DNA of 64,000 nucleotides from Trichuris trichiura. Taxonomy: Eukaryota; Nematoda; Enoplea; Trichinellida; Trichuridae. Each line of letters begins with the position of its first letter. The stretch's first letter is position 1. This document shows, in pieces, positions 1 to 10,600 of the stretch. The stretch covers positions 124,001-188,000 of the forward strand of contig JBAJFE010000010.1 in the NCBI GenBank assembly GCA_037903355.1, written 5' to 3'. Made by a program: the position numbers and the translations under genes. The notes under the pieces are model-generated. The model saw only the letters and a list, made by a program, of their open reading frames with translations. It was not told the DNA's origin and did no database searches.

Positions 1-1440
1 TTCGTAGGTTAAAGCTTATCGCAAAGAGTACTTCAGGAAACACCAAGTGGCTTCAAAATTGGTAAAAGAACTGAAGCACCTAATTACGCGAAAGTGTTCA
101 GTTGTGGCGAAGTCGCATTTTATTTGAACAGACTGCGGAAAACCTTTATCGCGCTAGAGGAAATGAAGGCTAAGGGTAATAAAGTAGGCGAAAGGCAAAA
201 GCACGTTCAAGCGGGTTATAAACGCTAGTGGCAATGCTTTAGTTAAACTTTTGGTCGTATTTCATTCTGAACATCTCGGAGCACTAAGGAACATTGAACA
301 GAAGAGTCTACCTCTTATTTATCGCGCGCGTAGTGGCGGCTGGAACACCAGACTAATGCTTTCTGAATACGTTATCAAGTAGGTAACTCCTTTTGTTGAA
401 AGATATTGCAAAAAGAATAACATAGGCAACAATTACCTTACCATCATCGACTACCGTACTTCTCATCACCTAGACATAACATCGTGCGGTGAAAACATTC
501 GTGTTCATGTTGTACTGCGTTTGTATATCTGAATGTAAGTTCGCCTGTTGCAACAGTGTGATCATGGTCTAATAGCTGTAATCAAAGCGTGTTAGTATAC
601 GAAAATTGTAATGCGTTTTGTTGGAAGAAACTGGACGTCCTCGACTAGCACAGAACAAGCATGAAGTAAGAATAGTTTAATAATAACGGGAGCGCAGCAG
701 AGCAAGCAACCGGCTCGAACGGAGCACACAAAGATAGAAAGAAGTGAGGACAGAAATGAGAAACGCTCTTCTTATCGCACCGAGCGATATGTTAATTATT
801 ATGGCGCAGTGATAAATAGCCTGCACGTAGCCTTTTGACCCTTTGTGCCATGCGGTGTTTTGCTGAATATCTGTTCGATGGCAATTTTCCGACTTGTTTA
901 ATTGTTAGCTCCATCAGAAAGGAGGGGAGCTCGAGAGCATACTTGCTAAAGATATGGAAAAGCAGTGGCATAGAGCTGGTAGTCACCAGCTTGGAGACAT
1001 TGTCGACAGGTTAACGGTGTCGATGAGAAACGGCGTATGGAAGGAAGTGTATATTGAAGCAGTGGGAAAAATCTGAAAGCTTTAAACCCTCACGTTTAAA
1101 TCCGCAGATAGTGGCGTTCAGGTAGCAAGGGGCATTTTTCGATGTTGACAAGGAGGAAGTTGAGAAGGCTTTAGCATGGAGTGAAGAAAATGTAATGGAA
1201 TAAGAGTTCTTTCAGCGGCAGGAAGAAAGAGTAGACATTGAAGATGAGCAAGAGTGGGAATAGTCAGAAATCAGAAAGTGATGCCAAAACTGAAACAGAA
1301 ATGTTAAGTATTTCGCAATTGCTGTTTGTTAATTCTCCGTAACAATAGCGCATCAGCATGGACCCGATCTTGAAAGGCCATGAGAGCTAGACTGAGGATA
1401 TTTCGAGCGCCCATAAGTAACTATACTACTTGAGAAGTCT
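1..1440 (+). pseudogene. Degenerate Tigger/pogo (TIGD1-like) transposase, DDE half
   Basis: Broken plus-strand translation shows the order of landmarks of a Tigger DDE transposase. Near 140-230 there is RKTFIALEEMKAKGNKVGER, like the TFIAKEE block. Near 238-300 there is LLVVFHSEHLGALRNI, like the 'LLVYHSENPRALKNI' block. Near 385-490 there is VERYCKKNNI followed by a degraded LDNAPxHP region (TIIDYRTSHHLDI). Near 560-590 there is DHGLIAVIKA, like DQGVIAAFKA. Near 995-1050 there is RNGVWKEVY, like MNGVWKKVW. Near 1360 there is DPDLER. Several stops and frameshifts interrupt it, and the second catalytic Asp context is damaged. The N-terminal DNA-binding half would lie left of the window. It is an old dead copy. 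Family assignment is from remembered conserved blocks, not a search. Confidence 0.65.
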
Positions 1441-2925
1441 CCAAACGGTGGGGCATAACATCTTTTTCAAACGCAAAAATTCAACCGAGACGGATGACAA
1501 ATCCTAAGCTTTTATGTCCAAGCACGCAGGAACGAGTTATCTGCCTGTCTTGAAGGCTCTGCGACATCGTGCTAATAAATAAACTTCCTGTCTTCCCACA
1601 ATCACAGTCCTTGGTTCTTTGTCTTCCCAGTCGTAGTAAATGAAACAGGTTTGGGTGATATGACTGACCGCCGGAATACCGAAAGCCTCATTACTGAATG
1701 GTCAAAAAATGGGAAGCCAAAATACTAAAAACCAGATTATCGGTTACTGCAAATGCCGAACAGGTAAAATACTGAAGTTCGAAATTCTCAATGCAATCAG
1801 CCCATGTTATCCGCAGTATTCTTATTCGTGAACTCCCTGTAGCGCGGCTTGTTTCAGATTAAGAGTGGCGTCATTTTTTAGAGACATCAGCGCACTGCTG
1901 CTAAACACGATATGTGCTTTAGTGCTTTTACGCGCATGCGCAGTGGTATTGTTATGTTCGAACTTGCGTAAGAACATTTTTCCTACCTATTACAGTTGAG
2001 TATACTGAGCAAAATGATGAGTCGCTTCTGGTGATATACAATTTCTTTCTCCTTTGGGTTCACACTTTGCATTTCTGCCTTGGCATAACGCCTTTGAAAA
2101 AAAAGAACGATAGGATGAGTTTACGTTCCCTCTTTTTATAAGTGTACTTTTCATATGTAGTTTTAACTTGAGCGTTTTGTTTCTGCTTTACGATTAATAA
2201 CTCATTGAGATAATTGAAGTGGAACAATTTTTAGGTGCTTATTAAAAAACAGTTCTTTCATAACGGGAGTTTTATATGTTTCTTCGTTAAATTTCAGTTG
2301 CGGCTGGGATACTAACTTTGTCAGATGCGCAGTGCCAATAGTAGTTTAAAGTACGATAGACCTCTAAATTTTTGGCAAGAATCTTGAATGAATCAAAATT
2401 CTGAATAGTACCATGAACTCAAATCATGAGTACCATGAACTTATTAGAAGCAGTTGCCTTGTGGCTATCCTGCACGTAAAGTTGATAAATGAGGGATTTA
2501 TTTCAATGGGTCTATTGGAAGTACGGACAAACAAAATTGATGTAACTGCGACGATCAAATTCTCATGTAGTTGCTTAAGCATAAGCACAAGTGTACTTGT
2601 TAATAGGTTAACTTTGTGCGTGAAATTATATGGACAGCGTTGGACACTATTTTGTACAGCTGATCATGTCAGCATTTTAACTTGCGCTGTATTTCAACCA
2701 TGCCCAAAAGCGATTCAAAGACAAAAGAAAAGCGCCACAAATTGGTATTTGTGGCATATTCTTTGTTTAACAGCTGAAAAATAAAACAGCCGCAAGGTAA
2801 CGGCTTAAGGTTTCTGATTATTCAAGATTCTTCTGTGCCATTCAGAATTCCTACTTCAAAATTATGACAGCAAGTCGGTTTTTAGAACTTCCAGTTCTCA
2901 AATGCGGGATCGAGAGGGAAAAATT
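1441..2925. other. Intergenic stretch, no recognised gene
   Basis: No conserved coding signal was found. A 123-codon open frame at 2413-2784 on the plus strand has no recognisable domain, no signal peptide and unremarkable composition; it could be chance. Confidence 0.5.
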
Positions 2926-2938
2926 AGCATGAACAGTT

Positions 2939-3147
2939 TTCATAATGAAAAACTTTATTACGGATAGGTTCCCGTTTTTATGTATGTAAAAACTCCGGAG
3001 CTTTCGGGTCAATCGAGACCCGTCATCAGCGGTCTTAAGTTGCAAATATCTTTCGGAGTTTTTTACATGCATAAAAACGGGAACCTATCCGTAATAAAGT
3101 TTTTTATTATGAAAACATATGGTTCCGTACCAAGAAACCACGTTTTC
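2939..3147. mobile_element. Palindromic element, type 2, copy 2a (209 bp)
   Basis: A hairpin-forming element: the left arm (from about 2940) with 'ttattacggataggttcccg' is repeated inverted up to about 3115. It is bounded by a 13-bp direct repeat AGCATGAACAGTT at 2926-2938 and 3148-3160, read as a target-site duplication. The right end runs past the palindrome ('ggttccgtaccaagaaacca', then CGTTTTC), so the two ends are unequal. The minus strand near 3000-3045 has CTGATGA, a GGGT/ACCC stem and GAAAG. It shares sequence with the elements at 45868-46599 and 46693-46888. No coding capacity. Confidence 0.8.
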
Positions 3148-3160
3148 AGCATGAACAGTT

Positions 3161-3611
3161 GTTCTTTTTCTGCTCCATTCATGCTAAGTGCAGCTGAACC
3201 GAATGGAAGCAGAGAAGGGACATCGCCGAACCAAAACCTATTAATGGGGAGCAGCGGATAAACATAAACAAATTAAGATAAGGACCCAAAGGAGGAGACC
3301 CTTACTGCCATTAAAAAAGGTAAAATAAACCTAAGATTAGAGGTCAAGTGATTAGTGAAAGCGTCGCGTACTCGCTGAAACCGCCGGTGCGATGTAGCTA
3401 CACGAAGCTACGGCTGCATGACAGACAGTGAAGTGATACAGATTGAAGTGAACTGTTCTGCCGAAAGACAGGCAAGCAGGACACTGAACGTAATTTTAAT
3501 CTTGCTATCCCAACTAGCACTATAACATTTTTCAAGCGCGTAATTAAAAAAAAAGCATTTTTGTCCTGTCTTCATTTTGTTAAGGCATTCTATTACAGCA
3601 CTTGCTTTTAG
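3161..3611. other. Upstream region of S1-like gene A
   Basis: By analogy with gene B, a short signal-peptide exon and promoter should lie here or just upstream of the palindrome at 2939. I could not identify an ATG, a hydrophobic stretch and a good donor in the right phase. The end is a 3' splice site, CTTGCTTTTAG, at 3601-3611. Confidence 0.4.
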
Positions 3612-6600
3612 GTAGAAACATCCCGCTGCGGAAATACTGAAGTTTTCGGTAAATCCTTGAAAAGTTACGTCTTTGGAGAAGACAGTAACGAAGTTTTCCC
3701 TTGGAATGTCTTGATAGCGACAAAGATCCGGGGAAGCGTGAAATGCTTGGGGAGCGTAATAGACACAGAAAAGGGCCCTTCAAACCATTCTAATTTCATC
3801 GTCACGGCAGCCCACTGTTTCAGATTGTAAGTAATCGATGCAAAGTTCCCTTCTGTCATGGGATAATGGCACTACAGGAAGAAAAGGCCTGCCACAGCAG
3901 AGTTTTCTACAAGGATAGTCTACATTGCCCCCACAAAATTTTCATCGCTAAATAGACAAGGAGTGAAGCGAGAAATTGAATCAGTTTTGATTTTTGGATA
4001 TTCATACAATGCAAGCAAGCTACAAGACGGCTTGGCAATCCTGAAACTTAAACATGCCGTGTCTCCAAAGCATGGAATTATACCTGTCTGTTTAGCACCT
4101 CGCGGCGCCCTACCAACAATGGCATCGTTATGCTTCAGCACTCAATTTGATAGAAAAAAGAAACGCATAGTTCAAACCGTGGTAACTTTGTATTACAGAA
4201 AACGATGCTTACAATCACAAAACAAAAGTATGAGTCAGGGTTCAGGCATCTGCGCGTACGAAGAGAGACAAGAACGCATTCTGGTAATTATACTAAACAT
4301 AGGCTACTGCTATTTCAGAAACTGGTATTAATTAATATTTCAGCAACTCGGAGGCGCCATGATTTGCTTTGATAAGAATCAGGCAGTCTTGTACGGAGTG
4401 TTCCTCAGAAATATATCTCTGTTGGAATATCTCAGCGAATCAGAGGTAAGTCTATACGAAGAGACCGCAACTATCCACGAGGCCCTCTCGAAAGTACGCA
4501 CTCCATGTAAGAAAAATTTTGAGTTTTTGATTGGATTTGCGAATTGCTTTTATGCTTCAACAGCCTCTTCTATAAAGTTACGTCTTCGCCCTACTCAGTC
4601 TACTCCATCGTTGTCTGAAAGTCGACCTGACGAAAAGTCGTCGTCATCTTCAGAATCTTCATCCTCATCTTCGTCGCAAAATGAAGTAATACCTAAACGC
4701 ACTACCGCTCCGGCTAAGCCACCTCGGAAGAGTAAGATGGTCAAACCTAGTCAAACCCCTCTGCCAACGCTTGACTACCCGGTTTCTCACAAAATATGCA
4801 GTCACGGAAAAACAGAAAAACTAAACGGCACCTTCGTTGATTCAACTGTAACTTAAAATTTATTGCCATTTTGCATAATTGACGTAACTATTTTACTATT
4901 AAGCAAAATAGCCATATACTAAATGGCACTTGGGAAAATGGATGCTTGCCAGCAGCACCGATTGTGCAAATCGTTGATTTGTCTGACACGTCACCAGAAA
5001 AAGGCTGTACAGGAATCCTGTATGTCAGACCAAAAGAATCGTATTCAGATACTGTCCTCACATTTGCCAGATGCGTATGGTCAAGGTAGGTATCATAGTT
5101 ATGTAGAGATCCAGGAGGCATGCACAATAACCTTAAGGTACACGCGGAAGTACAAAGTTTACGTGGGAACAGCGATGACAACGGAACACGCAGCGAAGAT
5201 TCGAAAGGATATTAAAAGTAGCAGCATGGCAGTGCCCGTCAAGTCCATATTGACTTTTCCGTTGTATCTTCGCCTTGGTATTGTTCATTTGAGCGCTGCA
5301 GGGGCAGCTATTGTTAAGCTGGAACACAGCATTAGCTTGATAACATCTTTGAAGCCTTATTCGCTGTCGTATCCTTGGGAATCCGCAAATCCTGGAATGT
5401 CATGTTACGTCATTGGCATTTCCGGTCATCACAATGTGACAAGAGTGGCATACAATCTTCTGCCGCAGAACGAATGCGCTAGACGTTTAAATTATGAATA
5501 CTACCCGAACTTTCAGTATTGTGGAGTTGGAAGAGGAAAAGATCTTTTCAATGTGAGCATTTCGCTGTCTTACGATTTTCAACAAATTATTATTTAGTCT
5601 GCTGTAGCGTACGTAATGTATTAATAGTTTACTAACGGAGAAAGCAGCTATTCATTTAAGCTTTTGATTACCTCATCCATATGAATGTATTCTTAATTTT
5701 TTGCAGTGCTAAGTTAACAATTTTTTACGTAACAAAATGCGTTTATTGGAATTCCAAAAAATAAGAAGTTTCGGTTCACTCCTGCTCCCGTATTCAACGT
5801 TGAATGCTGAAACGTTTTCACGGACGAAAAGCATGCAATTTAAAAATGCAGCGTAATAAAAAATAACAATAATTCCATTCAGTTATACGAATAGCAGTAG
5901 GAGATTTAGCACAAACAATTCACAATCTCTAAACAACTGCTCTACCAACGGATGGATGAGCCGTTATTAAGAAAAGTACAGATATCAACGCACTCAACTG
6001 TTTTATTGTTCAAAGCTTTCGGAACGCTCTAGTTCCGTCGCAGTGAGGTGGTGGAGCGAAACTACTTTTCTTAATAACGGCTCATCCATCCGTTGGTAGA
6101 GCAGTTGTTTAGTTTAATTACAGATAACAGCACAACGAAAAAACGGGAAAAGCCGTAGAAGACCTTACAACCATGAAAATTCAACCCGTTACAAAACATC
6201 CAATTATTATTCAAATAGCTTGTAGGATAACTATTAACGGTTCGTGTTATCGGATTAAGCTTATGGCGAATAAATATTTTCAGCATAAATCCAAAGCACG
6301 GAATCTCCTAACTTAATAATTTCTGCGTGCAGCCCTCATGAAAATACGCTTGTATTAGCTAATATTAAGGAGCTAAGCAACAAGCACTTCTTTCCTTTCG
6401 TTTCTAACAGCTTTTCGTTCCTTCACAGTGGTGTACTACGTACTTTTTAGTAAGCACAAATTAATAATATATTGTCATTTGTTACTCACTTTTCTGTTTT
6501 CATCTACGTTGTTTAGGTTACTGGTGCACCTCTGGTGTGTAATATACATAGAAAATGGAAGCAGGTTGCCTTTTATGACCAAGTGGCCAGTCATGCCAAC

Positions 6601-6750
6601 ACGACAGGTATTCCTCAAGACAATACACTTGTCTTATTCATGAAACTGGGAGACTTGGAATCAAAAATAGACCAGACGGAATCCTTCGCTAAGCCGAACT
6701 ATTATACTAAAAGTCGCGAAACTTATCCTGCCGGTCTATTCAACGAATGA
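3612..6750 (+). CDS. Gene A: two-domain S1 (trypsin-fold) peptidase homolog, probably catalytically inactive
   Basis: Exons inferred: 3612-3826, 3878-4283, 4344-4847, 4904-5085, 5138-5552 and 6517-6750 (stop TAA/TAG/TGA at the end of the last). All phases agree, giving about 651 residues plus an unidentified signal exon. Domain 1 starts CGNTEVFG, has VFGEDSNEVFPWNVLI where active enzymes have IVGG...FPW, keeps the histidine motif TAAHC, has DGLAILKL where D-I-A is expected (Asp to Gly), and has QLGGAMIC in place of GDSGGPxxC (Ser to Leu). A Ser-rich linker follows (residues near 4640-4680 include a run of seven Ser). Domain 2 has FARC for AAHC, GAAIVKL for the Asp motif and VTGAPLVC for the Ser motif. 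Introns are 51-60 nt except the last (964 nt), which contains a palindromic element. It is probably secreted and non-proteolytic, acting as a binding or regulatory protein (inference). Confidence 0.82.
5931..6215. mobile_element. Palindromic element, type 1, copy 1a, in the last intron of gene A
   Basis: Inverted arms at 5931-5977 and 6061-6110 share 'ctaccaacggatggatgagc'. The loop (about 5978-6060) contains a stem with GGAAC / GTTCC and GAAAGC on the minus strand. The right side continues with 'cggctttt'-complementary sequence and ACCTTACAACCATG, matching the long end of copy 1b at 23841-24201, so the right end is the full one and the left is short. No clear target duplication was seen, so the outer borders are approximate. 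Confidence 0.7.
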
Positions 6751-6845
6751 AAGTAAAACTAAAGCTCTGCTGCTGCTGTGCTGGTAAATTTTCTGGTGCG
6801 TTGTCAAGTTGTTAAATCAAGGAAACGGCACCTTTATTTCTTGGG

Positions 6846-6851
6846 AATAAA
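6846..6851 (+). terminator. Candidate polyadenylation signal of gene A (AATAAA)
   Basis: AATAAA lies 96 nt past the inferred stop of gene A, in a suitable position for cleavage shortly downstream. It is identified by sequence and position only. Confidence 0.5.
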
Positions 6852-8427
6852 GCTGTTCATTTTTCTGTTATTTTAAGCGTACTTCCCGTGGTGGACTTAC
6901 AAAATTTTGCCGCATGTGTAGATGTTTCAAGAGGCGCTGGATAATTGTTCTCACGCAGTAGTATGTAGTTTCCCATGACGCTGATAAAAGAGCAGTCTTG
7001 AAACATAAAATCTCGAATGCAAACAATCCCGAATTAAAGAATCCTGAAAAACGAGATGCTCCAAGAGTGATGTTAGCAATAAATAGTGAAAAATTCTCCT
7101 TTAACAAGGACTATTGCGCTAGATCAAAAAGTGCGTTTATTTCTGGACAACGTTGTATCATGATTCTAAAGCGCAAGTGCTTCGATTGTTGGTTTCCTTA
7201 GCCAGTGGAAGCTTTGAAAAGCAGAAATGGCGAATATTTTTAAATGCACAATGAGATCCAAACCATGATGCGTTGCATGTCGAATAGGCTGATCTCTGAA
7301 GTGGTTTAAATGCTGAAAGGATCAAAATTTGACAAAAGGTCAAGATTTCCAGTTACTTAGGGCTAACGTTACAATAACTCAAACAAGACACGAAAGCGAA
7401 AGTAACAGGAAAATTTACTTTTCGTTTACCACATGAACTAATCTGCAAGGATAGGCTCGGAATCATGTTTCAGGAAACCGTATTTTTAAATTTCAGTCTT
7501 CATTCCGTTTTTCACGAGAAAGAAATGGTTTTTTATTCTGTTGTAAGAAAAAACAAGAGCGATGGAAGCTTTCACAACTTCACTGGTTCCGTCGTCAGGG
7601 ATAAATTTCTGGCTCGTTATAAGGCGTTCAATCTACAAGTCTTTAGTCTACACTGATTCCATAGCCAAGCAAATTGAATCCGTTTCAAACTGTACAGTTG
7701 CCAAGTTAGTTCTCGAGTTACAAGCTTTAGATTTACAAACAGTCTCCTGGAAAGCATCCTGTTCCTAAACAAGGGGACTCAGTGTACAGCGACAAGTTTA
7801 CCGACGGTTCATGACAGACAAACAGCAATATGAATTCACTTTAGCCCATAGTTTGGGTCTCTTACAGGTAAAAGGTGAGCTTTCTCATCCGTTACGTTAT
7901 AACTCGCTCGTTCTGTCCTATCTTCCATAGAGTGCGAATCTTTCATCTGGTATCTGCCACTGCCCTTAATTGTCTGTTCTCATCAATAAAGAGCTCCTAA
8001 TCAAACTCTCAGTGCTGTTCATGTTAGCTTACAACACGTTACGGGCCTAGCACATTTCGTTTGGACCAGTTATTGAGCACCGTTGTAGGCGTTAACACAA
8101 GCATCCATGAATTTTACGCATTCGAGAATTTATTCACTGGAGTCTACGCTTCTGTTCGTCGTGAGTTTTTGCTTGCGTGCTGTAGCCCCATTAAAGAAAC
8201 CGTTGAACGGGCCTTCACTGATTTGAATGTGGCTATTGTCATAAAGTAATGGAACTGGGAAGTGCCCGCATACAAATGAACGTCGAGAACTGCCTGCGCT
8301 GAAAGTTTGAAGTTAAGCCCGTCTTAGAAGCCTGAACTGTTCGAGTGCCGTGAATGGCAAAAATCTGCGCCCGTCGGAGGATAATGAAAAAATTTGAGTA
8401 TGGAAGAAAAGCCTGATACTACTATTA
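6852..8427. other. Intergenic stretch, no recognised gene
   Basis: Only short open frames with no recognisable motif. No repeats or RNA genes were noticed. Confidence 0.5.
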
Positions 8428-8432
8428 GGGGT

Positions 8433-8516
8433 TGGTCCACTTGCCGAACGGTCAATTGCCAACAGGTCAGTTGCCAGATGGTCATTTGCCTGAGCGGTTA
8501 CTTGGCTGAAAGATTA
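8433..8516 (+). repeat. Left terminal repeat of the MULE, with short tandem units
   Basis: Four or five imperfect units of about 15-16 nt of the form GGTCAnTTGCC, each followed by a short variable piece (ccgaac, aacag, agat, tgagc). The complement recurs at 10430-10594. Confidence 0.6.
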
Positions 8517-8671
8517 AGTCTGGAATAACTTCCGTTTAACGGAATTTGAAAACATTATGCAATAGCATTATCATGATTAGATTATTTACCACGAGAATAC
8601 GAAAATGCAAGCCTGTGCACACAAGAGTAACACCTACAACTGGTAAAGAACAAAATACGTTATAGGCGTAC

Positions 8672-10119
8672 TTATATAGGCAGATTGTAGGCAATTGCGC
8701 CCAGGTAGTCTATAATAGCAAGGTGACCTACTCGATCGTTGATTATTTCCGCAAGTTTTTCTTCCCTGCGAACACCACCCTGCCTTGCTTTAGTCATCTG
8801 CTCTCGTCGTCGGATTCGTTTGCATTGGTTTTCAACGTTCCGCTGCTCGTTTCGAATATCATCTGTAATTCGGTGCACACCGACATGAGCTTGGCCGACT
8901 AAGCTTTCCCATTTCTTGTGCCATGCTACCACATTGTTTTGGGTACGCGGCAAAATCTATTCAGGACGCAACGATGCACGGACCATAAATTCAGCGGAAA
9001 CATCGGTGACGACCGTAGGCATGTACCATTGCGCAGCCTTCTCCTTGCCTTACCCCATACGAAGTTTGCATCGAACCATTCTGACAGTTCAGCGGTTTCA
9101 GTTGATATGCTCTCCTTTACTTCGTCATAAGCTTCTTGAATTTCCTCTGGCCGCCGGGAAAAGCATAGCGAAGAAGTACTTAATGTTTGACCTTAAGCTT
9201 GCGTCCGTGATGTATCGTGCAGATAATCCATACGACTGAACTTTCCGCCAAATACACTGTGAAAAATGGAGGTAACAGACTGAGTTTTCAATGCCTTCAA
9301 AAGCGCTTCTACGAGCGTTGATGACGACCAGCTCTAAGTCTGTCATTATGATTGACGGTGACAGTTGGAATCCATTTTCTAATGCAGAATCAGAGAGATC
9401 TTCGAACAATCGCTTGTAAAGTTCCTTTCGTTTTCCGGTCATTATTGCGTAAACGAGCAGAAACGTCCTCTGCTTGTCCTGACCGACAAGAGCATGGATC
9501 ATGTACAGCTGGTAAAAGATAGTCGGGACTGTCTTGAAAGTGCCGTCCACTACCCAATAGGAGGAATTTCTAAACTTCTGAAGATTGCCTGCAGTTGCAA
9601 AAATAAGTAGTCTTCCTTCAGGAATGCTTGTATTTTTATTCATGAATGGCCGTACATCCAGTGTGCTTCGCAACTGCGCAGGAGCGTCAACGTCTGTCAG
9701 CGTTGTTGACTCCGGTGGTCGTTGAGCTCATCGAACGTTTTTCACTATTTGCCGCAATGCATCGGAAGATGGTATGGACGCAGCCACACACAATGAACAA
9801 GAAGTTGTGCATGACTGAATTACCTGACAAAGCGAATCTCTGCCACTTCACTCCACAGACTTAATTTCTTCAATAACTTTCAAGACACCTACCCCATTTG
9901 GATTTGGCATGTGGTTGTGGTCCGCAAATGCAAATGTAGATGCTGCTCATCTGAAGGCCTCCTACTAACTGCTCGACCACGACAGCACAATTTTTTTCTG
10001 GTCTCGCATGACCAGTAGTAACGATCTCCAGAATATCTATCCTTCACAAACAAGTATCCTCGTACACTTAACTTATCACAGCCTCTCGCAGAACGAACTA
10101 TCTCACAGATTTCTTCCAT
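8672..10119 (-). pseudogene. FLYWCH zinc finger plus MULE transposase, frameshifted
   Basis: Read 5'-3' on the minus strand. At 10119-9889 there is a FLYWCH-type finger: GYLFVKDRYSGDRYYWSCE with a later C and an H-x-H pair. At about 9673-9125 is the MULE core, with the first catalytic Asp in WVVDGTFKTVP, a YAIMTGK block and the second Asp in IIMTDLE. At 8953-8672 is the C-terminal block RTQNNVVAWHKKWESLVG, like the usual 'RTNNxxEGWH' segment. The pieces are in different frames and stops separate them, so the transposase is not functional as it stands. In active members this enzyme binds the element ends and catalyses excision and insertion in the nucleus. Confidence 0.8.
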
Positions 10120-10235
10120 GCTCTCATAAGCAAAAAACAGTAATGAACTCCTGTCAATCAGCTATAACAGCAAGTGATTGCCCTCAGCAAGCCATACGTA
10201 TATATATGCACATTCTGACCTTAAATGTTGTAAAC

Positions 10236-10420
10236 ATGTTGTCGTGCGACCAGGGGACCGCCAGGTGTTGCGTGTGACATGACCCGGCCACGACCAGAAG
10301 ACTATATAAGGACAAGACCAAACACTGCCACTTCGGTTTTCTCCCGGTTTGAAGCTTGCAAACGTTCTGGTTGAATAAACGAGTATTACCTCTCTTTTTC
10401 TGTCGGTTCAACCCGCGCTA
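10236..10420 (+). mobile_element. Possible solo LTR nested in the MULE
   Basis: A compact GC-richer block holds, in order, TATATAAG at 10303-10310, a C/T-rich stretch and AATAAA at 10374-10379, ending near CTGTCGGTTCA. TATA box then polyA signal within 80 nt is typical of an LTR. It runs opposite to the MULE gene. No second LTR, primer-binding site or clear target duplication was found, so this could also be a promoter fragment. Confidence 0.35.
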
Positions 10421-10429
10421 AATTAAACG

Positions 10430-10594
10430 ATCATTTGAGGCAAATAGCCATCCTGGAAATGAATTTCCGGGAAAAAACCATTCGGATAAACGAACTTCCG
10501 TCAAATGTCCATTCAGGCCAATAATCTTTCGGCAACTGACCATTTCGGCAAGTGACCCATTCAGCAAAAGTCCATTCAGGCTAATGACCGTTCG
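10430..10594 (-). repeat. Right terminal repeat of the MULE
   Basis: Complement of the left repeat: units such as GGCAACTGACC, GGCAAGTGACC and GGCTAATGACC, each followed by a short A/T-rich variable piece. It is longer and more diverged than the left end. Confidence 0.55.
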
Positions 10595-10600
10595 TAGGGA

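Larger units (their letters stand above)
8428..10600 (-). mobile_element. FLYWCH-MULE (Mutator-like) DNA transposon, decayed
   Basis: Minus-strand FLYWCH and MULE transposase pieces lie between two stretches of inverted, internally repetitive sequence (8433-8516 and 10430-10594). On the plus strand at left, units such as GGTCATTTGCC alternate with GGTCAGTTGCC and GGTCAATTGCC. The right side carries the complement (e.g. GGCAACTGACC, GGCAAGTGACC). This fits Mutator-like elements with long terminal repeats. Exact ends and a target duplication were not resolved. Confidence 0.65.

Noticed and set aside
2413..2784. 123-codon open frame on the plus strand
   Set aside because: No domain, no splice context, composition like surrounding non-coding DNA; not supported as a gene.
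5598..5624. Tiny terminal exon for gene A after intron 5553-5597
   Set aside because: Encodes SAVAYVMY and does not align with gene C, whereas the exon at 6517-6750 aligns well and is in phase.
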